Positions 51,616 through 60,133 of a stretch of DNA of 64,000 nt are shown piece by piece. The notes below the pieces were generated by a model that saw only the letters and a list, made by a program, of their open reading frames with translations, was not told the DNA's origin and made no database searches. A program made the translations under genes and the position numbers. Location of the stretch: the NCBI RefSeq assembly GCF_026616195.1, contig NZ_JANHDH010000002.1, positions 1 through 64,000 on the forward strand, given 5' to 3'. This DNA is from Haloarchaeobius amylolyticus. Lineage in GTDB: Archaea > Halobacteriota > Halobacteria > Halobacteriales > Natrialbaceae. Within the stretch, counting starts at the first letter, position 1. Each line of letters starts with the position of its first letter.

Positions 51616-52659
51616 ATGGTCTCTAAGCGGTTCGTACTCAAACGACTGATACTGCTCGTCCCGGTCCTGTTCGGCGTGGCGTCACTGGTTTTCGCCATCC
51701 TTCACCTCGCGCCGGGGGACCCGGCCAGGGTCATCCTCGGGCAACGAGCGTCGGCCGAGCAGGTCGCACAGGTTCGCCAGGAACTCGGGTTGAACGACCC
51801 CTTCATGGTGCAGTACGTCCGGTTCCTCACGGACGCGGCCCAGTTCAAGTTCGGCCAGTCCTACCAGATCGCCAAGGGGACGCCGGTGCGGCAGGTCCTG
51901 ATGGACAAGCTCCCGGTCACCATCGAGCTGGCGCTGTACGGGCAGGCAATCGGGCTGCTGCTCGGCATCCCGCTGGGCGTGCTCTCGGCCGTGAAACAGG
52001 ACACGCTGACGGACCACGCGACCCGCATCGGTGCCCTCGCGGGCATCTCGGTGCCCATCTACTGGTCCGGGCCGCTGCTGATCCTGTTCTTCTCCATCTA
52101 CCTCGGGATCTTCCCGACGAGCGGCCGCATCAGCAGCACCATCTTCCTCGACAACACCTGGACGCTCCTCGGGATGGAGCTACCACTGACGGGGATGGTC
52201 ACCATCGACACGCTGTTGCTCGGGCGCCTCGACGCCTGGTTCTCCGCGGTCCAGCACATGTTCCTGCCCGCGGTGACCATCGGGGTGTACTCGATGGCGC
52301 TCGTCTCGCGGATGATGCGCTCGTCCATGCTCGAGGTCGTCCGGCAGGACTACATGCGGACCGCACGCGCGAAGGGCCAGGGCGAGAAGATCACCGTCCT
52401 CAAGCACGGGTTCCGGAACGCCCTCATCCCGGTCATCACGGTCGTCGGCATCCAGTTCGGGACGCTGCTGGGCGGCGCGGTGCTGACCGAGACGGTGTTC
52501 GGTATCGGTGGCATCGGGACGTTGCTCGTCAACGCCATCGGGGCGACCGACTACCCGCTCGTGCAGGGGACGGTGCTGACGTTCGCGTTGCTGTTCACGC
52601 TCGTCACCCTGGGCGTCGACATCACGTATAGCTACCTCGACCCACGCATCCAACAATGA
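51616..52659 (+). CDS. ABC importer permease, DppB/OppB type
   Basis: 347 residues. Six membrane helices in the OppB order, starting with the FVLKRLILLVPVLFGVASLV helix and a periplasm-side loop (APGDPARVILG). The coupling EAA-like loop is RTARAKGQGEKITVLKHGFR, just before the final helices. It pairs with the next permease as a heterodimeric channel. It starts 35 bases after the binding-protein stop, and its end shares ATGA with the next gene. Confidence 0.93.
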   Translation: MVSKRFVLKRLILLVPVLFGVASLVFAILHLAPGDPARVILGQRASAEQVAQVRQELGLNDPFMVQYVRFLTDAAQFKFGQSYQIAKGTPVRQVLMDKLPVTIELALYGQAIGLLLGIPLGVLSAVKQDTLTDHATRIGALAGISVPIYWSGPLLILFFSIYLGIFPTSGRISSTIFLDNTWTLLGMELPLTGMVTIDTLLLGRLDAWFSAVQHMFLPAVTIGVYSMALVSRMMRSSMLEVVRQDYMRTARAKGQGEKITVLKHGFRNALIPVITVVGIQFGTLLGGAVLTETVFGIGGIGTLLVNAIGATDYPLVQGTVLTFALLFTLVTLGVDITYSYLDPRIQQ

Positions 52660-53660
52660 GCACGGAAACATCGGACTCCAAGACGGTCGAGACGGACCGG
52701 GGGCTGCTCGCGCGGTTGCAGAACTCGCCGTTCCTCTCGAAGCTCCTGTCGAACCGCCTCGCACTGGTCGGTCTGGGCATCATCTTCACGATGCTGCTGG
52801 TCGCCATCTACGCGCGGGTCCTGTACGACCTGCCCGCCATCAAGAGCTCGCGCCTGGGTACGTCGTTCGTCGACCGCGCCCCGCCGGGCTGGCTGGGGCC
52901 GGCCGGTCTCACCGAGCAGCTGTTCGGGACCGACGCGGCCGCCCGCGACATCTACAAGCGGACGCTCTACGGCGCGTGGCTCGCGCTGAAGTTCGGCACC
53001 GTGACGGTCGGCATCTCGACCACGCTCGGCGTCGGCTTCGGCATCCTCGCGGCGTACTACGGCGACATCACGGACAACGTCATCATGCGGTCGATGGACG
53101 TGCTGCTGGCGTTCCCGTCGCTGCTGCTGGCGCTGGCGCTGGTCGCGGTCTTCCCCGACAGCATCCAGACGCCCGCGTTCCTCACCGGGCTCCCGTTCCT
53201 CGGCGACACCATCACGCTGGGGATGTGGCGGGCGGTCGCCGCGCTGACGCTGGTGTACACGCCGCGGTTCGCCCGTGTCGTCCGCGGGGCCGCGCTGAAG
53301 GTGCTCGAGGACGAGTACATCGAGGCGACCGAGGCCCTCGGCGCCCGCGACGCGCGGGTGCTGGTGCGCCACGTCGTCCCGAACACGCTCGCCCCGGTGA
53401 CGGTCCAGTCCACGCTGAACTTCGGGCTGGCCATCATCGACCTGGCGGCGCTGTCGTTCCTCGGCTTCGGCGCGCCGCCGGGGATGCCCTCGTGGGGGCT
53501 GATGCTCTCGAACGGCGTGAGCAACGGCCTCCAGACCGGCCTGTGGTGGATGTCGTTCTTCCCGGGCCTGTTCCTCGCGCTGACCGTCCTCGGGTTCAAC
53601 CTGCTCGGTGACGGGATGCGCGACGCGCTGGACCCGCGGATGCGCGAGGCCGTCGACTAA
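52656..53660 (+). CDS. ABC importer permease, DppC/OppC type
   Basis: 334 residues. An N-terminal cytosolic part is followed by a helix (about 35-54), an outside loop of about 60 residues (GTDAAARDIYKRT) and five more helices. The EAA-like loop EATEALGARDARVLVRHVVP contacts the ATPase. The second half of the channel. The ATGA overlap with the first permease and a one-base overlap with the next gene indicate coupled expression. Confidence 0.93.
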   Translation: MSTETSDSKTVETDRGLLARLQNSPFLSKLLSNRLALVGLGIIFTMLLVAIYARVLYDLPAIKSSRLGTSFVDRAPPGWLGPAGLTEQLFGTDAAARDIYKRTLYGAWLALKFGTVTVGISTTLGVGFGILAAYYGDITDNVIMRSMDVLLAFPSLLLALALVAVFPDSIQTPAFLTGLPFLGDTITLGMWRAVAALTLVYTPRFARVVRGAALKVLEDEYIEATEALGARDARVLVRHVVPNTLAPVTVQSTLNFGLAIIDLAALSFLGFGAPPGMPSWGLMLSNGVSNGLQTGLWWMSFFPGLFLALTVLGFNLLGDGMRDALDPRMREAVD

Positions 53661-54001
53661 TGGGCTGGCGCGGCCGTGCCCGACTGGTCGCCGTCTCGCT
53701 GGCGGCCGGCCTGGTCGTCGGCACGGCCGGCGTCCCGCTCGCGGTCGCACTCGGGCTCTCCCAGCGCGGTGCCGCCGGGACAGTCTTCGCGCTCGGCACG
53801 CTGGCGTTCGGCTTCGGCCTCGTCGGCTGGTCGGGGTCAATCATCCTGGGCGACGCGGTCGAGATACGCGACAGCCTGCTCGGCAAGAACTCGGACTGGA
53901 CCGAGTCGAAGTCCCGGCGGGCGATGGTCCGGGTCGGTGGGTTCGGCTTCGGCGTGATGCTCGGGAGTTCGGTCGCCGAAGTGGTCGTGTACGGGGTGTA
54001 G
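53660..54001 (+). CDS. Small membrane protein at the end of the ABC operon (DUF7268-like)
   Basis: 113 residues with three likely membrane helices (about 8-30, 38-62 and 92-110) and a short charged loop (GKNSDWTESKSRRAM) between the last two. Its ATG overlaps the permease stop by one base (taatg), so it is part of the operon, though it has no known role in transport. The family name is from memory. Confidence 0.72.
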   Translation: MGWRGRARLVAVSLAAGLVVGTAGVPLAVALGLSQRGAAGTVFALGTLAFGFGLVGWSGSIILGDAVEIRDSLLGKNSDWTESKSRRAMVRVGGFGFGVMLGSSVAEVVVYGV

Positions 54002-54088
54002 CTGACTGGTTCGATTCTCGTGCGAGTTCCGAGAGCATCCACGGCCGTGTCTGTCGTCGGAATCAGGTGCAGTGGTTCTGCGGACTCG

Positions 54089-54232
54089 CAGGCGACTCGC
54101 GCCGATGGCTGTGAGAGACCGCCACAGCAACCGCCCCGCACCGCTCCGCAGCCACACCCTCCCCAGCCGACTCCCTCCGTTTCACTTCGCTACGCTTCGT
54201 TCTACTCCAGTCGTCCCTCGCGCGAGACCGAC
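54089..54232 (+). repeat. Dispersed intergenic repeat, copy 2
   Basis: This copy shares the whole order of segments with the minus-strand copy at 44741-44881 and its core with 57581-57645. The core accctccccagccgactcc is followed by short ctccgtttcacttcg-type segments and ggtcgtccctcgcgcg-like sequence. It fills most of the 360-base gap 54002-54361. Non-coding. Confidence 0.7.
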
Positions 54233-54361
54233 ATCGTGGCCTCGCTTCGCTCGGCACACTCGCCAGCGCACGCCAGCCGGTCGTGTCACCCGCTTTCGCG
54301 CCCTGTTCTCACCTGGCATAGTCCACACAAGGTACTCAAGCACCGGTCCCCGACCCCCGCT

Positions 54362-54559
54362 ATGGCGCTCCTCGGTATCGTCCTCGCCGCGCTGTGCTGG
54401 CTGCTCGCGTACCTGCATCTGCGCTACCCGGATGCCCTCTTTCGAATCGAGAACTCCCTGGTCGGCGGCGAGACACGGTTGACCGACCGGGGGCGACTCG
54501 GCTACCGGGTCGGCGGTGGCCTGTTCGCCGTCGCCGGAACGGTCGCCCCGTCGCTGTAG
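54362..54559 (+). CDS. Small conserved protein with one membrane helix
   Basis: 65 residues. The start MALLGIVLAALCWLLAYLHL is a membrane helix, then a short soluble part (RLTDRGRLGYRVGGG) with a second weakly hydrophobic segment at the end. Proteins of this plan occur in many haloarchaea (DUF6199-like, from memory). Function unknown. It ends seven bases before the dihydroorotase stop on the opposite strand. Confidence 0.65.
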   Translation: MALLGIVLAALCWLLAYLHLRYPDALFRIENSLVGGETRLTDRGRLGYRVGGGLFAVAGTVAPSL

Positions 54560-54565
54560 CCGGGT

Positions 54566-55825
54566 CTACTCGCGGACGTTCTGTCCTGCGGCCTCGCCGA
54601 AGCCGTCTTCGGCGTCCCAGACGACCTCGCCGCGGAGCATCGTCCACTCCGGGAAGACCCCCTGTTTCCCCTCGAACGGGGTCCAGCCGCAGTTCGAGTG
54701 GAGGTCCTCGCCACGGATTGCACGTGGCTCGTCGGTATCGTACAGCGCGAGGTCGGCGTCCATCCCCTCCTGAATACGGCCCTTCTCGGGCAGGTCGAAG
54801 ATGGCGGCAGGGTTGGCGGCGACCAGGTCGCGGACGCGCTCGTAGCTCAGGGTGCCCTTGCGGGCCTCCTCCAGCAGGAGCGGGACCATCGTCTCGACAC
54901 CCGGAACACCCGACGGAGCGTCCCAGATGCTGGCGTCCTTCTCCTCCCGGGTGTGGGGGGCGTGGTCGGTCGCGACGATGTCGACCGTACCGTCGGCGAC
55001 GCGCTCGAAGACGGCCTCGCGGCGCTCCTCGCTCCGCAGGGGCGGGTTCATCCGGCCGAAGGTGCCCAGTTCGGGCAGGTCGTCACGCGAGAGGAACAGG
55101 TGGTGCGGGGTGACCTCGCAGGTCGCACCCGCGGCCGCAGCAGCATCCACACCCTCCGGCGTGGAGGTGTGGGCGATGTGGATGTCGGTCTCGAACTCGG
55201 CGCCGACCTCGCAGGCGCGCTCGACCGCGGCGGCCTCGGCTTCCGCGGCGCGGTAGGCCGACCACGCATCTGCATCGTCCCTCTCCGTCGCGGACTCGTC
55301 GAACAGGTCGGCGTCCTCGGCGTGGACCGTCACCGTCACGTCGTGCTGGCCGGCGAGTTCGACCGCCTCGGCGAACAGGTCGGCCTCGATGCCCATGTCG
55401 CCGGTCGAGTCGGCGAGGAACACCTCGCCGAGGGCGAACAGCGGGCGGGCGAACAGCGACTCGGGGTCCCAGTCCTCGGTGACGCCACCGTTGATGCCCC
55501 AGTCGACGATCGACTGGTCGGCGAACGCGGCCTTCTGGTCGAAGGCGTCGCCGGTGGTGGTCGGCGGGCTGGTGTTGGGCTGGTCGACGACGGTGGTGAC
55601 GCCGCCGGCGGCCGCGCTCTGCGAGCCGGTCTCCCAGGTCTCCTTGTGGCCGTACCCGGGCTGGCGGAAGTGGACGTGGGCGTCGATGGCGCCGGGGAAG
55701 AGCAACTTCCCGGTCGCGTCCACGTCGTACTCGCCCCCGAGGTCGCCCACGGCGGTTATCGTCCCGTCCTCGACCTCCACGTCGGCGGTCGTCCCGTCCG
55801 GCAGCGTGGCGTTGCCGATGCGCAT
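54566..55825 (-). CDS. pyrC: Dihydroorotase
   Basis: 419 residues, amidohydrolase fold. The first metal motif is DAHVHFRQPG (H50, H52). It is followed by DQPNTSPPT, a carrier region typical of class I dihydroorotases, and HAED, HIAHTST, TPHH and ATDHAPH, which give the remaining His/Asp metal ligands. It interconverts carbamoyl-aspartate and dihydroorotate in pyrimidine synthesis. No other pyrimidine gene lies in the window. The start at 55825 begins the conserved MRIGNATLPDG; the open frame to 55918 overlaps the promoter region. Confidence 0.93.
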   Translation of the reverse strand: MRIGNATLPDGTTADVEVEDGTITAVGDLGGEYDVDATGKLLFPGAIDAHVHFRQPGYGHKETWETGSQSAAAGGVTTVVDQPNTSPPTTTGDAFDQKAAFADQSIVDWGINGGVTEDWDPESLFARPLFALGEVFLADSTGDMGIEADLFAEAVELAGQHDVTVTVHAEDADLFDESATERDDADAWSAYRAAEAEAAAVERACEVGAEFETDIHIAHTSTPEGVDAAAAAGATCEVTPHHLFLSRDDLPELGTFGRMNPPLRSEERREAVFERVADGTVDIVATDHAPHTREEKDASIWDAPSGVPGVETMVPLLLEEARKGTLSYERVRDLVAANPAAIFDLPEKGRIQEGMDADLALYDTDEPRAIRGEDLHSNCGWTPFEGKQGVFPEWTMLRGEVVWDAEDGFGEAAGQNVRE

Positions 55826-55880
55826 ACTATACGTCCACTCCAGCGGCCCGCGTCCTAAGTCTCTCGGAGACGGTCCGTGG

Positions 55881-56564
55881 TCACGCCCGGAGCTGTTCGA
55901 CGACCATCTCGGCGTCACCCACGAGCGCGGCCTCCAGCGCCTCGCGGACTACCTCGGGGTCGGCTGGCCCGCCGGCCTTCGCGACGCTTCCGACCGATTC
56001 GGGGTCGAAGGCAACGCCGAGTGCCTCGTACACGTCGTCCAGCACCGCCGCCAGTTCGTCGTGGTTCGCAACGAGGCAGATGCCCGAGGTGATGGCCGCG
56101 CCCTTGGTCACGCGCTGGGCGATACCCACCAGTTTCCCGTCGCACTGCAGCGAGTGCTGGCCGGGGCAGAAGGAGTCGGCTGGCTCCCCGCGTTCGGCCG
56201 CGACGCCGAGGTCGCACAGGGCCTGCTCGACGTCGCTCGTCAGCGACTCGTAGCGCTCGTCCATCCCGCGGCGCATGTCCTCGTGGGGGGTGATGCGGGC
56301 GAACGCCAGCGTCGTCTCGCCGTCGTAGGCCACGGCGCGGCCACCGACGCTGCGCTCGACCGCCTCGAAGCCGTGGTCCTGGGCTGCCGCCGCAGCCGCC
56401 GGGTACCCCTCCTCGCGGGCGTCCCGGCGGCCGAAGGCGACCTGTCGGTGCGGGGCCCACACCCGGACCACGGCCTCGCCAGATTCGTCGACCTCGTCGA
56501 GCAACCGGCGCGTCGCGTCCCTGTCGGCCGACACCGACGCCGCTCTCCCTCTGACCACGCGCAT
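55881..56564 (-). CDS. Lipoate/biotin protein ligase family protein
   Basis: 227 residues of the LplA-type fold. It retains RVWAPHRQVAFGRRDA (about 33-48), RSVGGRAVAYD (the RRxxGG-type motif) and the likely catalytic Lys in GKLVGIAQR. No C-terminal lid domain is obvious. It may attach or transfer lipoate, octanoate or biotin to carrier proteins; the substrate is not clear. It is 55 bases from the dihydroorotase start and in the same direction. Confidence 0.85.
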   Translation of the reverse strand: MRVVRGRAASVSADRDATRRLLDEVDESGEAVVRVWAPHRQVAFGRRDAREEGYPAAAAAAQDHGFEAVERSVGGRAVAYDGETTLAFARITPHEDMRRGMDERYESLTSDVEQALCDLGVAAERGEPADSFCPGQHSLQCDGKLVGIAQRVTKGAAITSGICLVANHDELAAVLDDVYEALGVAFDPESVGSVAKAGGPADPEVVREALEAALVGDAEMVVEQLRA

Positions 56565-56618
56565 GGCCGCCGCTTGGGGGCGACGTGCCTAAACCGGTCC
56601 GGTCCGAAGAGGGCGGCG

Positions 56619-57500
56619 ATGGCGGTCACGCTCTCTGGCGACCTGCTGGCGCGCTACCCGCGCTTCTCGCTGTACAACTCGCCGTACCCGGCCCACGACG
56701 AGGGTCGGGCGGTGGACCTCTACCCCGACGACGGGGCGCCGAGTCCGGTCGCCGGCGAGGTGGTCGAGACGCACACGGTCCGGGCGCCGCCGAAGCCCTA
56801 CGCGCCGGAGCACGACCACCTCGTCGTGGTGCGGGTCGACCAGGCAGCCACCCCGGGGCTCGCATCGACCCGGGACGACCTCCTCGCGCGCATCATGCAC
56901 GTCGACCCCGGCGTCGAGGCGGGCGACCGCGTCGCGGTGGGTGACCCCCTCGGGTCGATGGTCCGGGCGGGCTTCTTTGCCCCCTGGGTCGGCAACCACC
57001 TCCACGTCGGGTTTCGAACTCCGGACCAGAACCTCCTGCGGGCGTCGGGGTCGCTCCCCCTCGCGGTCGACGTGCCGGTGGAACCACTCGACTGGGACGG
57101 GACGGGGACCGTGGTGGAGACCGGCGAGACGTACGCCCTGCTCGATTCGCCTGCACACCCGCACCCTGGCGACGGGTTCGCGGGTATCGCGGCCGACTCC
57201 GGGGGCGTGCTCGACGGCGGGTTGCGCCACTACGACGGGGGCGGGTTGTTGGGCGGGTCGGGGGGCGAACACGAGGTGTCGCTGCTCGGGACGCCGGTCG
57301 GCGAGGCGACCGGGCGGACCGTCGACTGGCACGACGTGGAGATACTGGCGAACGACGAACAGGTCACTGGCCTCTCGCTCTTTCTGGCGCAGGACGACGG
57401 CTTCGGCGCGAAGGTCATCTGTCCGGGGCACTCGTTCGCGGTAGGAGAGTCGATCTCGGTGGCGATTGGGCGGACGGACGAGCCGGTGATTCTGGGGTAG
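56619..57500 (+). CDS. Degenerate M23 (LytM)-like metallopeptidase-fold protein
   Basis: 293 residues. The centre follows the M23 plan: RAVDLYPDDGAPSPVAGEVV (about 30-49), ARIMHVDPGVEAGDRVAVGDPLG and GNHLHVGFR (about 129-137, HxH pair). The first His of the HxxxD motif is Gly here (position 29), so classical zinc catalysis is doubtful. No signal sequence is present, so the product is probably cytosolic. Haloarchaea have no murein, so another polymer or a binding role is likely. The start at 56619 gives MAVTLSGDLL. The larger frame upstream overlaps the ligase gene and is not coding. Confidence 0.7.
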   Translation: MAVTLSGDLLARYPRFSLYNSPYPAHDEGRAVDLYPDDGAPSPVAGEVVETHTVRAPPKPYAPEHDHLVVVRVDQAATPGLASTRDDLLARIMHVDPGVEAGDRVAVGDPLGSMVRAGFFAPWVGNHLHVGFRTPDQNLLRASGSLPLAVDVPVEPLDWDGTGTVVETGETYALLDSPAHPHPGDGFAGIAADSGGVLDGGLRHYDGGGLLGGSGGEHEVSLLGTPVGEATGRTVDWHDVEILANDEQVTGLSLFLAQDDGFGAKVICPGHSFAVGESISVAIGRTDEPVILG

Positions 57501-57580
57501 ACAGTCGGTTTCGAGACGGGGACTCGTCACGAGTGCTGTCGGTTCCGCCGGGTCGTCGTGTGCTGGTGTCTATGACCACG

Positions 57581-57663
57581 ACCGCACAGCCACGCACCCA
57601 CACCCTCCCCGGCCGACTTCCTTCACTTCGTTCCGGTCGTCAACCGTGAGAGCAAGCTCTCAC
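57581..57663 (+). repeat. Dispersed intergenic repeat, copy 3, with an 18-bp palindrome
   Basis: A shorter copy of the repeat found at 44741 and 54089: cacaccctccccggccgactt with ttcacttcgttccggtcgtc (57599-57640 region). It is followed by a perfect 18-bp inverted repeat gtgagagc-aa-gctctcac (57646-57663). The rest of the 400-base gap (57501-57900) has further short GC-rich repeats with no recognisable gene. Confidence 0.6.
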
Positions 57664-57900
57664 GAGCCCACGCTCGCGGGCTCGCAGGCTCACGGGTCGT
57701 TCCTCCGCGTTGGCCACGCTGCACTGCGTTCCGCGCTCCTCGCCACGCTCGCCAGCGCGCGCCACGGTGGTCTGTCCAGTCCAGCCCCTCCGAGTTCAAG
57801 TACGAGAACGACGCCAGTCCCGCCGTGACGTAGGAACCGTCGCCCGGCGAACACGGCGGGTGTGTGGCACACCGCCGGGCGAGCAGTCGCGTGCCGCCTG

Positions 57901-58485
57901 TCAGCCCTCTTCGCCAGCGAAGGTTATCTCCGAACTCTGTGCGATCTCGCCGAAGAGCCAGTCGGCGTGGTCCAGCGCGTACTCGCGGTGGTCCGCCTCG
58001 ATGGCGCCGATGCAGTCCTCCACGAGCACGGGCCGGTAGTCCCGGAGCCCGGCGCTCCCGGCGGTGTGGAGGACGCAGACGTTCGCCAGCGTCCCGCAGA
58101 CGATCAGGTCGTCGATGCCACGCGCGGAGAGCCAGCCGTCCAGTTCGGTCTCGTGGAAGGCGTCGTACGTGTGCTTCTCGACGACGGTGTCGGCCTCGGC
58201 GACGGTGAGCTCCTCGACCAGTTCGGCCTCCCAGGAGTCCTCGAGGACGTGTTCGCCCCAGCGCTCGAACTCGTCGTAGTAGTGGTTCCCGTCGAACTGC
58301 TCCGGCGGGTGGACGTCCCGGGTGAAGACGACGCGGACGCCGGCCTCGTGGGCCCGGTCGACCAGCGACGCGACCGGCTCGATGGCGTTCTCGCTTCCGG
58401 GTGCGTAGAGCGTGCCGTCGGGTTTGCAGAAGCCGTTCTGCATGTCGACGACGACGACCGCGGTGGTGGCAGGGTCGAACTCCAT
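57901..58485 (-). CDS. Isochorismatase-family hydrolase, probably nicotinamidase
   Basis: 194 residues. The catalytic triad is D14 (VVDMQNG), K104 (VEKHTYDAF) and C137 (TLANVCVLHTA). The cis-peptide and metal residues follow the nicotinamidase pattern, with D57, H59 and H68 in DVHPPEQF and GNHYYDEF. It should hydrolyse nicotinamide to nicotinate plus ammonia. The link is supported by a nicotinate phosphoribosyltransferase gene about 3.1 kb away (61601). Simple isochorismatases lack the metal set, which makes nicotinamidase more likely but not proven. Confidence 0.85.
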   Translation of the reverse strand: MEFDPATTAVVVVDMQNGFCKPDGTLYAPGSENAIEPVASLVDRAHEAGVRVVFTRDVHPPEQFDGNHYYDEFERWGEHVLEDSWEAELVEELTVAEADTVVEKHTYDAFHETELDGWLSARGIDDLIVCGTLANVCVLHTAGSAGLRDYRPVLVEDCIGAIEADHREYALDHADWLFGEIAQSSEITFAGEEG

Positions 58486-58561
58486 GTCCGGAGATTGGGT
58501 TGGCCGACCCAAATCCGTTGCCCCGGCCGTTTTTGCCCGCGAGGCCCCTGGTTCCGGGTAC

Positions 58562-60091
58562 ATGCGACCACTGGCTATCGTTCTCGTCGCCTGTATGCTC
58601 GTCATCGCGGGGTGTGGCGCCGTCGGCACCGATGGCACCGACACCACCGGATCCGCCGCCACGACAACCGGGTCGGGTGAGGACGCGGGCGAGCAGACGG
58701 ACGACGGGGCACGCCCTGCTGACCCCGAGAGCGACCGCCTCGGCTGGGAGGACGGGCGCTGGTACGACGAGCAACTCGACATCGACCGGAGCGACGGCCT
58801 CAACGAGAGCGAACTGGAGGCCGTCGTCTCGCGGGCGATGGCCCGCGTCGAGAAGGTCCGCAAGCTCGAGTTCGAGGAGCGCCCCCCGGTCGAGATCATC
58901 TCCCGGGAGGCCTACCGCGAGCGCCTCGGCTCCCGGAACACGTCGACCGCGATGCGCCTCCACCAGAACACGAAGTGGGAGGCGACGTTCATGGTGAACG
59001 AGTCGACGAACGCCATCGCCGTCAGGCAGGCCAACAGCGCGAGCGGCGTCCAGGGGTTCTACGACCCCCGCAAGGACGAGATCGTCGTCGTCTCGCCATC
59101 CGAGACCCCGGAACTCGACGAGATCACGCTCGCCCAGGAGCTGTACCACGCGCTGCAGGACCAGCGCTGGAACATCACGAGCTACGACCAGTCGACCCTC
59201 GAGTTGCACAACGCGAAGGACGGCATCATCGAGGGAGACGGCAACTACGTCGACTCCCTGTACAAGGAGCGCTGTGAGACGGAGTGGGACTGCCTCGAAC
59301 CGCAACGCGGCGGCCAGGGTGGCGGTGCTACCGACATCAACGTCGGGCTCTACCAGGTCCGTCTCCAGCCCTACAGCGACGGCGTCGCGTTCGTCCAGGA
59401 ACGTCGTCAGCAGGGCGGCTGGGAGGCGGTGAACGCGGTGTACGAGCAGCCGCCGAAGAGCACCGAGCAGACCATCCACCCCGACCTGTACGGCGAGGAC
59501 GCGCCGACCGACCTCACCATCGCGGACCGGAGTTCGGACGGCTGGCATGCCCTCGACGTGGCCGGGCCGACCGACCACGCGTCGTTCGGCGAAGCCGGTA
59601 TGTTCGTCATGCTCTGGTACGCCTCCTTCGAGGAGACGCAGGCGACCGGCACGGCCCAGGACGTCGTCATCCCCTACCGGGCGCACTTCAACCTCGCCGG
59701 CCAGGGGCTGAACGAGACGGACCCGTACAACTACGCCCACCCGGCGACCGCCGGCTGGGACGGCGACCGGCTGCTCCCGTACGTCAACGGCTCCTCCGCC
59801 AGCACCGGCGAGACGGGGTACGTCTGGAAGTCCGAGTGGGACAGCGAGGAGGACGCGCGACAGTTCGCCGACGCCTACCGCGAGCTGTTGCGCTACCACG
59901 GCGCCTCGGCGGTCGACGGCCGGGCGAACACCTTCCGCATCGCCGAGGACGAGGAGTTCGCCGACGCCTTCTCGGTCCGCCGGCAGGGGACGACCGTCAC
60001 CATCGTGAACGCGCCGACGGTCGACGCCCTCTCGGACGTGCACGCGCCGGGGTCGGACAGCGCGGCGACGACGAACAGCACCGCCGCCTGA
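58562..60091 (+). CDS. Hvo_1808-type surface lipoprotein with a modified zincin motif, copy 1
   Basis: 509 residues. A lipobox VIAGC (Cys18) follows an N-terminal hydrophobic segment, and a Thr/Gly-rich linker runs to about residue 45. The body resembles the Haloferax Hvo_1808 family and its neighbour at 60134 over the whole length, starting with DRLGWEDGRWYDEQL. The zincin-like helix reads QELYH (192-196), so the first zinc His of HExxH is Gln. A downstream IEGDGNYVD with a Glu matches the usual distal ligand. Probably a catalytically impaired metalloprotease-like surface protein. The start at 58562 gives the lipoprotein signal. Confidence 0.83.
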   Translation: MRPLAIVLVACMLVIAGCGAVGTDGTDTTGSAATTTGSGEDAGEQTDDGARPADPESDRLGWEDGRWYDEQLDIDRSDGLNESELEAVVSRAMARVEKVRKLEFEERPPVEIISREAYRERLGSRNTSTAMRLHQNTKWEATFMVNESTNAIAVRQANSASGVQGFYDPRKDEIVVVSPSETPELDEITLAQELYHALQDQRWNITSYDQSTLELHNAKDGIIEGDGNYVDSLYKERCETEWDCLEPQRGGQGGGATDINVGLYQVRLQPYSDGVAFVQERRQQGGWEAVNAVYEQPPKSTEQTIHPDLYGEDAPTDLTIADRSSDGWHALDVAGPTDHASFGEAGMFVMLWYASFEETQATGTAQDVVIPYRAHFNLAGQGLNETDPYNYAHPATAGWDGDRLLPYVNGSSASTGETGYVWKSEWDSEEDARQFADAYRELLRYHGASAVDGRANTFRIAEDEEFADAFSVRRQGTTVTIVNAPTVDALSDVHAPGSDSAATTNSTAA

Positions 60092-60133
60092 CCGGGCAAA
60101 GGGCTATACCTCCCTGCTCGTAAGGGTCGGGCA

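Noticed and set aside
57646-57663. The 18-bp palindrome considered as a terminator
   Set aside because: No T tract follows on either strand, and no gene ends nearby in a fitting direction: the upstream gene stops at 57500 and the next minus-strand gene ends at 57901.
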